NCBI GenBank assembly: GCA_963662965.1
Contig: OY759970.1
Coordinates: 3,472,001-3,536,000 of the forward strand
Length of the DNA: 64,000 nucleotides
Direction of reading: 5' to 3'
Origin: DTWD01 sp963662965
GTDB lineage: Bacteria; Acidobacteriota; Vicinamibacteria; Vicinamibacterales; UBA8438
In this document: positions 51,061 through 59,607 of the stretch, piece by piece
Layout of the letters: each line of letters opens with the position of its first letter
Position numbering within the stretch: position 1 is the first letter of the stretch
Position numbers and translations under genes: made by a program
Notes under the pieces: model-generated
Databases searched by the model: none
What the model was told of the DNA's origin: nothing
What the model saw: the letters and a program-made list of their open reading frames with translations, nothing else

Positions 51061-51714
51061 ATGCTGGAGCCGCTCCCCACCACCACGCTGCTACTCGGGA
51101 CGGCCGCGTCGCTCGCCATCGTTCACACGCTTCTCGGGATCGACCACTCGCTGCCATTCGTCGCGCTCGGACGGGCGCGACGGTGGTCGCTCGCGCGCAC
51201 GTTGGCCGTGACCGCGATGTGCGGCGTCGGTCACGTCGCGTCTTCGGTGGTGATTGGCGCGTTAGGCGTCGGCCTCGGCGTGGCGACCGAATCGATGATG
51301 TGGTTCGAGTCGGCGCGCGGGGAGCTGGCGGCTGCCTTGTTGATCGGCTTCGGTCTCGCGTATGCGGCGTGGGCGATCTGGCGGCGGCTTCGCGATGAGG
51401 ACGCGAGCCACGGACACTACGGCGCGGCGAATGGCGTCACGCCGTGGGCGCTGTTCATCGTGTTCGTCCTCGGCCCGTGCGAACCGCTCATACCGTTGAT
51501 GGTCGTGCCGGGGATGCAGGGCGATTGGGTGACGGTCGCGGCCATCGTCGGCGTGTTCGGAGGGCTCACGATCGCGGTCATGGTGGCGGCGGTCACGGTG
51601 GCGTACCGCGGCGTCGGGCTCGTGGCGGGAAACCGACTCGGGCGCCACGCCGATGTCGCCGCAGGCCTCATGGTGGCCGCGAGTGGCGCCGCCGTGCTCT
51701 GGCTCGGGTTGTAG
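51061..51714 (+). CDS. NicO/UreH-like small membrane protein
   Basis: 217 residues, six hydrophobic segments. First helix ends IVHTLLGIDHSLPFVALGRA, close to the metal-binding HxxxxDH motif of NicO nickel/cobalt transporters; a loop carries HGHYG. GVGHVASSVVIGALGVGLG and FIVFVLGPCEPLIPLMVVPG follow. It may be a nickel or other metal transporter, or a member of the SafE/TauE-like group. Next to larE the nickel reading is attractive but unproven. The TAG stop opens repeat copy H. Confidence 0.65.
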   Translation: MLEPLPTTTLLLGTAASLAIVHTLLGIDHSLPFVALGRARRWSLARTLAVTAMCGVGHVASSVVIGALGVGLGVATESMMWFESARGELAAALLIGFGLAYAAWAIWRRLRDEDASHGHYGAANGVTPWALFIVFVLGPCEPLIPLMVVPGMQGDWVTVAAIVGVFGGLTIAVMVAAVTVAYRGVGLVAGNRLGRHADVAAGLMVAASGAAVLWLGL

Positions 51715-51808
51715 GGCGCGCACGGCGCGCCCCCGCGGGCACGGCGCGGGGCATGGGGTCCCCCGCGAGTGACGGCGACGGGTCCGGGGCAGTCAGTCCC
51801 GTCTAAGA
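51712..51808 (+). repeat. Intergenic GC-rich repeat, copy H
   Basis: TAGGGCGCGCACGGCGCGCC, CCGCGGGCACGGCGCGGGGC, ATGGGGTCCCCCGCGAGTGA and GGGGCAGTCAGTCCCGTCTAAGA. Best-preserved full copy with D. Its first three bases are the stop codon of the NicO-like gene. Confidence 0.82.
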
Positions 51809-52200
51809 TTGGTCCCCCGGCCCGAAACGGATGTGTCGATCGGATGGGCCGCCCTGGGGGCGGGACGGTGCCCTTTGCCGCACCGTTGCTATCCTGGGGC
51901 GCACCCCGCGTCCCTGAAAAAGCCGTTCCCACGCCTCAAGTCCCTTCCGGCGCTCTTGTTGGAGATGGTCGTGAAGACGGCGTCGTTCCGCTGCTGTCAT
52001 GGCACAAGACCCCCGGCCGCGCACTGGGAGTTGCGGCCATATCGACAAGACAGCAGCGTGTCGTGTTTCCTTTGCCCCGACGCTGCACTGTCACTATGCC
52101 GGTGGCGTCGTAGGCGTGTCAACTGCCGGGTCCGTCTCCGGGTAGTGGCCTGTCCTAGTCCTGGGATAGACTCCTTCGGCTCTGCTGCCGTGAAATTACC
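51809..52200. other. Stretch without a supported gene
   Basis: A weak minus-strand frame (51803-52048) encodes a basic helix MTAAERRRLHDHLQQERRKG, LEAWERLFQGRG but has no recognised family and no start signal. Otherwise I see only GC-rich sequence before the exchanger gene. CCTGGGATAGACTCC at about 52160 could be part of its promoter, not convincingly. Confidence 0.35.
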
Positions 52201-53157
52201 GTGCTCTACGACATTGCGCTGATCGCTCTCGGGTTCGCTCTCGTCGCCAAGGGTGGCGATCTCTTTGTCGACTCGAGCATCGAGATCGGCCGCGCTCTTC
52301 GCATTCCCCGGTTCGTCATCGGCGGAACGCTCCTCAGTTTGGCCACGACCGCACCCGAGCTCGTCGTTTCCGCCACGGCCAGCACCATGGGGAATTCGGG
52401 TATCGCATTGGGGAACGCCATCGGCTCGTGCATCTGCAACATCGGCTTCATCGTAGGGACCGTTGCGCTCATCATGCCGGTCGAAGTGGACCGGGTCGAT
52501 TTCGTGAAGCGTGCCGCCTGGATGGTTGCGGGCGGCGCGCTTGTCGTCGTCTTTTCGTGGGATCTGTCGATGGGCCGGACCTACGGTGCCGTACTGCTGG
52601 CGGGTGCCGGCGCGTACCTCCTCTGGGATCTCGTCGGCATTGTCCGCGCGCGGGCGGCTTCGGACGCCGTCGGCGCGGAGGCCGACTCTTCCGAGAAAAT
52701 CCGAGGCGCGTTTGGGTGGTTCTCACTCGGCGGCGTGTTCATCCTGCTCGGCAGCCGCCTGCTCGTGACGTCGGGGCAAGGGTTGGCCGAAGCGCTCGGC
52801 ATACCGTCGGCGATCATCGGCTTTTCGATCATCGCCATCGGCACCTCGGTGCCGGAGCTCGTCACCGGCGTGACAGCGGCGCGCAAAGGGGTGTCCGACC
52901 TCTCGTTGGGCAACATCATCGGCGCCAACGTCCTCAACCTCTTTCTCGTCGTCGGAATCTCCGGCACGATTGCCCCGATCGTCGTCGACCCCTTCAGCCA
53001 GTGGTACGCGTTCCCGTGGCTCGGGCTGTTCTTCGTCGCGATCGTCGGAATCGTACTGAAGAACGGGGTCGTGCGCCGCGCCGCGGGCGTCGGGCTGCTG
53101 CTGCTGTATGCGCTCTACGCGATCGGACTGGTCGGGATCCCGATGGTCGCCCTGTGA
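52201..53157 (+). CDS. Calcium/sodium antiporter (CaCA family, YrbG-like)
   Basis: 318 residues, GTG start, ten predicted helices. Two inverted CaCA alpha repeats are clear: GTLLSLATTAPELVVSATAS with GNAIGSCICNIGF, and SIIAIGTSVPELVTGVTAAR with GNIIGANVLNLFLVVG. The Glu in each repeat is the ion-binding residue. Central loop is short. Inner-membrane exchange of Na+ for Ca2+ is expected from the family. Confidence 0.94.
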   Translation: MLYDIALIALGFALVAKGGDLFVDSSIEIGRALRIPRFVIGGTLLSLATTAPELVVSATASTMGNSGIALGNAIGSCICNIGFIVGTVALIMPVEVDRVDFVKRAAWMVAGGALVVVFSWDLSMGRTYGAVLLAGAGAYLLWDLVGIVRARAASDAVGAEADSSEKIRGAFGWFSLGGVFILLGSRLLVTSGQGLAEALGIPSAIIGFSIIAIGTSVPELVTGVTAARKGVSDLSLGNIIGANVLNLFLVVGISGTIAPIVVDPFSQWYAFPWLGLFFVAIVGIVLKNGVVRRAAGVGLLLLYALYAIGLVGIPMVAL

Positions 53158-53164
53158 GTGGACG

Positions 53165-54301
53165 CTAGGGCGCGCATTCCGCGAGGATCATGTCGGCCGC
53201 GTCGTCGACCTCGTTGGATGTCGTGGTCCGACCGGTGCTGAGCCGCACGGCGCCAAAGCCGACATCTTCATCCACGCCCATCGCCCGCAGTACTGGTGAC
53301 ATCTCACGCGAGTCGGCGTGACACGCCGAGCCAGTTGACGCCGCGATGTGCGGGACGCGGCGGAGCAGCTCGTCGGCCAGGACGCCACGGATGCTCACGT
53401 TGAGCGTGTTGGGGAGGCGATGCACCGGGTGGCCGTTCCGACAGACGCGTTCACCGAGGCCGTCACGTAACCGTCGCCACAATTGCTCGGTCACGGCGGT
53501 GAGGTCGTCACCGCACGGCCGTTCGCGGGCGAGTCGACACGCGGCGCCCAGCCCGACGGCGAGCAACACGTTCTCCGTGCTCGCGCGGCGGCCTTGCTCG
53601 TGGCCGGCGCCGTGGAGTAGCGGTTCCACGTGACGACCTGACCGTAGGAAGAGCGCACCGACCCCCTTGGGTGCGTAGAGCTTGTGTCCGGCGATGCTCA
53701 AGAGATCGATGCCAAGCTCGTCAACCGAGACCCGGATCTTTCCGAGCGACTGCGCGGCGTCAGTGTGAAACAGGATGCCGTGTTCGCGCGCGATTGCCCC
53801 AATCTCCGCAATCGGCTCGATCGTGCCGACCTCGTTGTTGGCGTGCATCACGCTGATCAACACCGTCTCCGTGGTAATGGCGACGCGGATGGCGTCCGGG
53901 TCGACTCGTCCATGGCGGTCGACCGGTACGCGAATGACGGTCGCACCAAGCCGCTCCACAAACGCGCACGGCTCGTGAATCGCCGGATGCTCGACGACGC
54001 TGGTGATGATGTGCGGCGACGGTCCGGCCCGCGAGCGCCGCTGTGCGTCAAAGTACGCCCCCTTGACGGCATGGTTGTTCGCTTCCGTGCCACCGCTCGT
54101 GAAGACGATCTCCTCGGGCGTGGCGCCGATGAGCGCGGCGACATCCGCGCGTGCCGCGTCGACCGCGGTGCGGGCCGGGGCGCCGGCCCAGTGATGGCTC
54201 GAGGGATTCCCGTAGTGCGCGTTGAGGAATGGCCGCATCGCGTCGGTCACTTCCGGAGCGATCGGTGTTGACGCGTTAAAGTCGAGGTAGATTTTGCCCA
54301 T
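53165..54301 (-). CDS. Cysteine desulfurase (NifS/IscS family)
   Basis: 378 residues from ATG 54301 (MGKIYLDFNASTPIAPEVTD); the open frame above is not real. PLP lysine in LLSIAGHKLYAPKGVGALFL, catalytic Cys in STGSACHADSREMSPVL, and NNEVGTIEPIAEI, HTDAAQSLGKI are canonical. The short active-site loop is of the NifS/group I type. It supplies persulfide sulfur for Fe-S or thio-cofactors; no scaffold gene adjoins. Its end touches a repeat fragment (GGGCGCGC). Confidence 0.94.
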   Translation of the reverse strand: MGKIYLDFNASTPIAPEVTDAMRPFLNAHYGNPSSHHWAGAPARTAVDAARADVAALIGATPEEIVFTSGGTEANNHAVKGAYFDAQRRSRAGPSPHIITSVVEHPAIHEPCAFVERLGATVIRVPVDRHGRVDPDAIRVAITTETVLISVMHANNEVGTIEPIAEIGAIAREHGILFHTDAAQSLGKIRVSVDELGIDLLSIAGHKLYAPKGVGALFLRSGRHVEPLLHGAGHEQGRRASTENVLLAVGLGAACRLARERPCGDDLTAVTEQLWRRLRDGLGERVCRNGHPVHRLPNTLNVSIRGVLADELLRRVPHIAASTGSACHADSREMSPVLRAMGVDEDVGFGAVRLSTGRTTTSNEVDDAADMILAECAP

Positions 54302-54344
54302 GGGGATGAACTTTGGCGGCGGCCGGTGCGTCTCACTGCAGGAG

Positions 54345-55480
54345 ATGCGGGAGCCGACCTCATTGTATCGTCGCGCCGTCACGCCGACTCTCGTTTCCCT
54401 GGCGGGTGTCGTCCTCAGCGTCGCGACCGTCGGCGCGCAAGCCGCATCCGACAACGAGATCGATCGCTTCATGGAGCAGGTCCTCGCACGACGATTGACC
54501 AACTCCCTCACGCTGCGGCAGTACGTGCTCGACGAAGACGAGCGCGTCGAGATCGTCGGACCCGACCTGGTCCCGCTGTGGCGGGGCCGACGCGAGTTCA
54601 CCTGGTACGAGCGCGACGGCATTCTGGTCCGGAGCCCGGTGCGATTCGACGGCGTGGCAATCGACGACGCGCGACAACGTGCGGATCGCGACCGAGCGGC
54701 TGTGGGGCGGAGACGTCGAAGGTGAGCTGCTTGGTGAGATTGTCGACGACGCGCGTACCTGGGGCGACGATCATGCGGCGATCACCGCCGCCGGCCCCGC
54801 CATTCTCACCGCCCGCGGCGGCGTGACGGCGGTCGGGTTCGACGTGGTCGCCGAGCGAGCACGTGATGGGTTCGTGATGCTGGAGACAGACCGTCTCGGT
54901 CGCGGCGAGGTCGCGGCGTTGCTCGTCGGTCTCGTCCCGAGGTTCGCCGAGGAAGCGCCGGCTGCCACTAACGACGAGTTCACGCAGTTCGTCGAGCTCC
55001 TCGAGCTGGCGGCGCGGTTCGAGCTTCGGCTCGCCGAGGTGGACGATGCCGTGGCGCTGCTTCTGGCGGAGCTCGACGCGAGCGCGAACGGCGACCGTGC
55101 CGCCGCACTTCAGGCCGAGACGACCGCACTGGCCGACGTTCGCGAGCCGGACGCTGTTGCTGACGTGATGATCGACGGATCGCCACTCCAGCCGCGATTC
55201 GTCTCCGAGTCGTACTTTCTCGACTTCGAGTTCGAACCGGGTAACTACCACCTCACCGGTCGTGAGATGCTGGCCGGCCGCGAGGTGCTCCGGATCGAGT
55301 ACTACCCGACGCAGCTCTTTTCGGACACCGACGCGGACGCGGACGAAGACGCGGACGAAGACAAGCTCGAGGCGCGCGTGGAAGCGGGATTCAACAAGAC
55401 GAGCCTCGTCACCCTGTGGGTCGATCCAAACGAGCACCAGATCGTGCAGTTCACCTTCGACAACGTCGGCTCGAGATCGG
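54345..55480 (+). pseudogene. Secreted protein of unknown function, frameshifted and 3'-truncated
   Basis: Signal peptide (VTPTLVSLAGVVLSVATVGA) and EQVLARRLTNSLTLRQYVLD, PLWRGRREFTWYERDGILVR, SPVRFDGVAIDDA lie in one frame; near 54670 it shifts to RIATERLWGGDVEGELLGEI and stays open to about 55475 (VSESYFLDFEFEPGNYHLTG, TLWVDPNEHQIVQFTFDNVG). An acidic repeat TDADADEDADEDKLE is seen. At about 55475 the sequence turns into the reverse complement of a sigma factor gene. The family is a common acidobacterial secreted protein with no known role. Confidence 0.7.
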
Positions 55481-55799
55481 CGTCTGACTCGGCGAGCTCC
55501 GGCTGGAGCTGGTCTGACTCTCTCTTCGTTTTCTGCCACCGACTCGCCAGCGTGTTCGCGGTGATTCGGAACAACCACGCGACGAAGGGCGTGCCGCGCC
55601 ATTGATACCGGGGCAGATGCTCGAGCGCCCTCCGAAACACCTCGCTCGTGATGTCTTCTGCCTCGGTCCGGTTCGAGGCCCGACGGATGACGAACGCCCA
55701 CACGCGATGAAAATGGAGGTCGTAGAGCTTGAGAAACCGCGCGGGATCAGCTTGTGCCGCCTCCACGAGGCTCCGTTCGTCATCTTTGCGGGGCGCCAC
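55475..55799 (-). pseudogene. ECF RNA polymerase sigma factor, N-terminal fragment
   Basis: From ATG 55799: LVEAAQADPARFLKLYDLHF, RVWAFVIRRASNRTEAEDIT, SEVFRRALEHLPRYQWRGTP, FVAWLFRITANTLASRWQKT. That is sigma region 2 (core and -10 recognition) of the ECF group. It ends at about SDADLE; region 4 (-35 recognition) is lost where the neighbouring truncated gene begins. No function expected. Confidence 0.85.
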
Positions 55800-55850
55800 C
55801 GGTCTTCCGGGTAGAGTAACCGTCGAGAGGCTCCAAACGTTACGGAACGA

Positions 55851-55856
55851 TATAAT
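55851..55856 (+). promoter_or_regulatory. TATAAT -10 box before the HAD gene
   Basis: Perfect TATAAT ends 8 bases before GTG 55865, so transcription would begin at about the start codon. This is the same geometry as at 5574-5579. No clear -35. Confidence 0.5.
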
Positions 55857-55864
55857 CCGTCCTC

Positions 55865-56527
55865 GTGCCGACCGACCGCCGCTACGGAACGTATCTCTTC
55901 GACCTCGACGGGACGCTCATCGACTCCATCGATTTGATCATGGCCTCGTTCCGTCACGCGCTGCGGACGCACCTCGGCGGCGATCCGTCAGCGGAGCAGG
56001 ACGCCCGATGGCGCGCCGGCTTCGGAACCCCGCTCCGGACGCAGCTGGCCAAGTTTGCCGAGACCCCAGACAAGGTCGATGCGTTGGTCGGAACCTACCG
56101 GACCTACACGCACGCGCACCACGACCGCCTGATTGCGTCCTATGCCGGGATCGACGCCGCGGTGGCGCAGCTCGAGCGAGACGGCGTGCGCCTGGCGGTG
56201 GTCACGAGCAAGACGAGCGCGCTGGCGCGACGCGGCCTCGAGCGCTGCGGACTGAACCGCCACTTCGATGTCTTGATCGGCATGGACGACGTATCGGAGC
56301 ACAAGCCGCATCCGGCCCCAGTGTTCGCGGCGCTCGACCGCCTTGCGGCCGACCCCAGCGATGCCGTTTTCATCGGGGACTCGCCCCACGACATCATCGC
56401 GGGACACGCCGCCGGTGTGCACACGGCGGCGGTCCTCTGGGGGCCATTCGCACGCACCGTGCTGGCGCAGGAGTCGCCGCGGCATTGGTTGTCGGATCCG
56501 ACGGAAATCGCCACAATCGCGCCGTGA
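55865..56527 (+). CDS. HAD-family phosphatase (phosphoglycolate phosphatase/PpaX-like)
   Basis: 220 residues, GTG start. HAD motif I YLFDLDGTLIDSIDLIM (nucleophile Asp), motif II VVTSK, motif III Lys in HKPHPAPVFAAL and motif IV FIGDSPHDIIAGHAAGV are all present; a helical cap (about 25-90) makes it subclass I. Likely substrates are phosphoglycolate or pyrophosphate. The stop overlaps the next gene's GTG by 4 bases (GTGA). Confidence 0.92.
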   Translation: MPTDRRYGTYLFDLDGTLIDSIDLIMASFRHALRTHLGGDPSAEQDARWRAGFGTPLRTQLAKFAETPDKVDALVGTYRTYTHAHHDRLIASYAGIDAAVAQLERDGVRLAVVTSKTSALARRGLERCGLNRHFDVLIGMDDVSEHKPHPAPVFAALDRLAADPSDAVFIGDSPHDIIAGHAAGVHTAAVLWGPFARTVLAQESPRHWLSDPTEIATIAP

Positions 56528-56961
56528 CCCGCCAGACAAAGAGCCCGTCGCTCCCGCCCGGTTACCAGCCCTACGAGTACGACGATCCGTTCGAGAACCT
56601 CGTCGGCCCGCTCGGCTACAAGGTGGTCGACGAGACGATCTCGTTCGCGTTCCGAGCCGACGAGCGCCACGGCAATACCGGCGGCACGCTGCACGGCGGC
56701 ATGCTGATGACGTTCGCCGATTTCGCGCTCTGCTTGACGGCGGTGTGGGACCAGCCGGGGGAAAAGTGCGTCACGGTGTCGTGCCATAGCGAGTTCGTCG
56801 CGGCGGGGTACCCGGGCGACCTGATCGAGGCGGCCGGCGAGGTGGTCCGGCGGACACGGTCGCTCACCTTCGTGCGTGGCCAGGTCTTTACCGCCGAACG
56901 CGTGCTGGTCAACTACAGTGCGATCGTTAAGCGTATTCCTGGCGGCCGTCCGCAACTATAA
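56524..56961 (+). CDS. Hotdog-fold thioesterase (PaaI-like)
   Basis: 145 residues. GTG 56524 is coupled to the HAD gene. Core motif NTGGTLHGGMLMTFADFALC matches the PaaI/YbgC-type HGG(x)xxxxxD active-site helix, then CHSEFVAAGYPGDLIEAAGE, VVRRTRSLTFVRGQVFTAER. Acyl-CoA thioesterase activity is likely; natural acyl group unknown. The preceding open frame to 55729 is an artefact across the HAD gene. Confidence 0.88.
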   Translation: MTRQTKSPSLPPGYQPYEYDDPFENLVGPLGYKVVDETISFAFRADERHGNTGGTLHGGMLMTFADFALCLTAVWDQPGEKCVTVSCHSEFVAAGYPGDLIEAAGEVVRRTRSLTFVRGQVFTAERVLVNYSAIVKRIPGGRPQL

Positions 56962-57021
56962 TTCTGGTCTGCGCGGTTATTCGCTGGAGCACGGGCTCCA
57001 AGTCAAGACGGAGGAAGGCAG

Positions 57022-59013
57022 ATGTTTCACCGGATGCTTAGCGGTCGTTCCTGCGTGGCCGGCCTCGTGTCGGTGGTAGCCCTGATGGCGCTGGTCGCGG
57101 CGCCGGCCCTGGCCCAGCAGGGGGCAGTGGACGGGGAGTGGCACGCCTACGGCGCCGACAACGGGGCAACCAAGTATTCACCGCTCGACCAGATCACCGC
57201 CGACAACGTCGACGACCTGCGCATCGCTTGGACTCGCCCGACGGTCGACCAGTCGATCCTCGATGTGGTGCCCGATCTCGGGTACGGCAATGCCAACCGC
57301 GGGACACCGCTGATGGTCGACGGGATCCTGTATGCGCCGAATGCGGTCGGGCTCGTCGAGGCGTTCGATCCGGGGACCGGCGAGACGGTCTGGGTGCAGC
57401 GACCGTTCGACGACGACCCACGGTCGTATCGCGGTGCCGGGACGCGCGGCGCGGCGTATTGGACCGACGGCGACGACCAGCGGATCATCGTGCAGCGCGG
57501 CGAGTTCATGTATGCGCTCAACGCGAAGACGGGTGACCTGTATTCAGACTTCGGCGACGATGGCCGCGTCGATCTGAAGACCGGTCTCGCCGAGGGCGCT
57601 CGCTACCGCTGGGGCAGCGCCCCCATGGTGGTCCGGGACATCATCGTCGTCGGGCAGTCGATGTCAGACACCTTCGTCACCAAGGAAGACATTCGCGGCG
57701 ACGTGCGTGCGTTCGATGTCCGCACCGGCGAGCTGCGCTGGGTGTTTCACACCATTCCGCAAGCGGGCGAGTTCGGCACCGACAGCTGGAACGACGGGGC
57801 GTATGAGTTCACCGGTCATGCGCCGGTCTGGTCGCTGTTCGCCGCCGATGAGGAGCTGGGCTACATCTACATGCCGGTGACGTCATCGACCAACGACATG
57901 TACGGCGGCCATCGTCCCGGCGACAACCTATTCACCCAGTCGATCGTCTGCGTCGACGCTGAGACCGGGGAGCGCGTCTGGCACTTTCAGACCGTCCACC
58001 ATGGGCTCTGGGACTACGACATGCCGGCGGCACCCATGTTGATGGACATTACCGTCGACGGCCGCGACATTAAGGCGGTGGTGCAGATCACGAAGCAAGC
58101 GTTCGCGTTCGCATTCGACCGTGTAACCGGCGAGCCGATCTGGCCGATTGAGGAGCGTCCGGTCCCGCAGTCGGCCACGCCGGGCGAAGCAACGTCGCTG
58201 ACGCAGCCGTTTCCGACCAAGCCGCCGGCGTTCGACCGCCAAGGCGCGACGGTCGAGAACTTGATCGATTTCACCCCGGAGCTGCGCGAAGAGGCGCTCG
58301 CGATCACCGAGCGCTACACCATCGGCCCGATGTTCACGCCGCCGTCAGTCAAGGGCGACGGGCCGAACGACAATCAGGGCACCATCCAGCTGCCTGGGTC
58401 GCAGGGTGGCGCCGACGTGCAGGGCGCCTCGTTCGACCCGGAGACCAGCATCCTCTACATCCCCTCGATCACCTCGCCGTTCGTCGCCGACATCGTCGAG
58501 GGGAATCCCGATCGGACCAACTTGAATTACGTCAAAGGCCGCCGGCAATGGATCGGCGGGCCGCGCGGTCTCCCGCTCTTTAAGCCGCCCTACGGACGCA
58601 TCACCGCCATCGACATGACCACCGGCGAGTTCGTCTGGCAGGTGCCGAACGGCTACGGACCGACCAATCATCCGGCCATCCGTCATCTCAATCTCGGACG
58701 CCTCGGTAGCCCCGGCCGTCCGGGACCGCTCCTGACGAAGAGCCTTTTGTTTATCGGTGAGGGTTCCGACGTCGGCGCGCGGGGTGGCGGTCGGGTACCT
58801 GAGGGGATGCCGCTCGAGATCGTCACCAATTACGGCGAGCCGTGGTTCCGCGCCTACGACAAGACGAACGGCGACGTCGTGTGGGAGATGGAACTGGTGG
58901 CCGGGACGACCGGTGTGCCGATGACCTACATGCACGACGGCAAGCAGTACATCGTCGTGCCGATCGGCGGTCTCGAAGTGCCGGGGCAGTGGGTGGCGCT
59001 GAGCCTGCCGTAG
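57022..59013 (+). CDS. PQQ-dependent dehydrogenase (quinoprotein, membrane-free)
   Basis: 663 residues with GGAGGAAGG upstream of ATG 57022 and a signal peptide ending APALAQQ. Propeller starts GEWHAYGADNGATKYSPLDQ, typical of glucose/alcohol quinoproteins, then ETVWVQRPF, GELRWVFHTIPQAGEFGTDS, VWHFQTVHHGLWDYDMPAAP (active-site region) and GVPMTYMHDGKQYIVVPIGG at the end. No C-terminal cytochrome c domain (no CxxCH), so electrons pass to a separate carrier. Substrate is a sugar or alcohol, undetermined. The last 27 bases recur at 63057-63083. Confidence 0.9.
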   Translation: MFHRMLSGRSCVAGLVSVVALMALVAAPALAQQGAVDGEWHAYGADNGATKYSPLDQITADNVDDLRIAWTRPTVDQSILDVVPDLGYGNANRGTPLMVDGILYAPNAVGLVEAFDPGTGETVWVQRPFDDDPRSYRGAGTRGAAYWTDGDDQRIIVQRGEFMYALNAKTGDLYSDFGDDGRVDLKTGLAEGARYRWGSAPMVVRDIIVVGQSMSDTFVTKEDIRGDVRAFDVRTGELRWVFHTIPQAGEFGTDSWNDGAYEFTGHAPVWSLFAADEELGYIYMPVTSSTNDMYGGHRPGDNLFTQSIVCVDAETGERVWHFQTVHHGLWDYDMPAAPMLMDITVDGRDIKAVVQITKQAFAFAFDRVTGEPIWPIEERPVPQSATPGEATSLTQPFPTKPPAFDRQGATVENLIDFTPELREEALAITERYTIGPMFTPPSVKGDGPNDNQGTIQLPGSQGGADVQGASFDPETSILYIPSITSPFVADIVEGNPDRTNLNYVKGRRQWIGGPRGLPLFKPPYGRITAIDMTTGEFVWQVPNGYGPTNHPAIRHLNLGRLGSPGRPGPLLTKSLLFIGEGSDVGARGGGRVPEGMPLEIVTNYGEPWFRAYDKTNGDVVWEMELVAGTTGVPMTYMHDGKQYIVVPIGGLEVPGQWVALSLP

Positions 59014-59380
59014 CGCTGTTAGACGCCGAGGCAGCCGTGGTCATGGCATCGCTCCGGGCGCCGGCTCGTCTCGGCGTGAGCCGGATTCTTCTGGCCGGCG
59101 GGTCCTGTCCCCAGCCCGTCACTCGCGCCGCGTCCGAAGCGGGGTCCGCGGGATCACCGTTCGGGTGATGTGCAACACGAGATCGCTAAGCAAGGCAGGG
59201 CTCACTTGGACAGGGTCCCACCGCCATGCGAGATTCTCGGGATAGACCACCCAGCTGCTCAGACCACGTCTCGCGACGGAGAGGGTGGCTGCTCAGATGC
59301 GAAGTCCCACCGACTCCGGTCGCGGCGCGAGCGACGGGCTGGTGCCACCCACTTAAGGCAGAGGAAGGCTCGCGCCCTCG
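58986..59380 (+). repeat. Kinase-locus direct repeat, copy R1
   Basis: Shares with 63057-63390: GGGCAGTGGGTGGCGCTGAG (the 3' end of the PQQ gene), TGAGCCGGATTCTTCT, AGCCCGTCACTCG, GCCGCGTCCGAAGCG, GAGATCGCTAAG, GGCTGCTCAGATGCGAAGTC and GCGCGAGCGACGGGCTGGTG. R1 has about 70 extra bases (59014-59083) after the PQQ stop. No protein is supported in either copy. Confidence 0.8.
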
Positions 59381-59390
59381 TATAATCCGA

Positions 59391-59454
59391 CTGTCGGTGG
59401 GCACCACCCTCGGCTCGTATGCCGTCACCGCCAAGATCGGCGAAGGCGCCACGG
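59391..59454 (+). pseudogene. Ser/Thr kinase N-terminal scrap
   Basis: Reads LSVGTTLGSYAVTAKIGEGA, matching residues 3-22 of the kinase at 60401 (LTVGDRVGSYSVTAKIGEGG). TATAAT at 59381-59386 lies just upstream, as a promoter would. The kinase sequence ends after about 20 codons and runs into the reverse strand of a small membrane-protein gene. Confidence 0.75.
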
Positions 59455-59583
59455 TTAGCGTGCAGCGCGACCCAGGTATCGCTGAAAAACCTGTTCGACC
59501 AAGTCGTCCACACCGGGGACGAATACAACCGCCACCACAGTGACAACCAACGCGGCGGCAATGAACCAGTAGAAGTACTTCAT
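59455..59583 (-). CDS. Small single-pass membrane protein
   Basis: 42 residues: MKYFYWFIAAALVVTVVAVV then FVPGVDDLVEQVFQRYLGRA. One membrane helix and a short amphipathic tail. ATG 59583. Its TAA (59455-59457) lies exactly at the join with the kinase scrap, so it may itself be truncated. The MITE separates it from the next minus-strand gene, and both may once have formed an operon. Confidence 0.45.
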   Translation of the reverse strand: MKYFYWFIAAALVVTVVAVVFVPGVDDLVEQVFQRYLGRAAR

Positions 59584-59607
59584 AGCACACACGGCCTCTG
59601 TAGGCAG

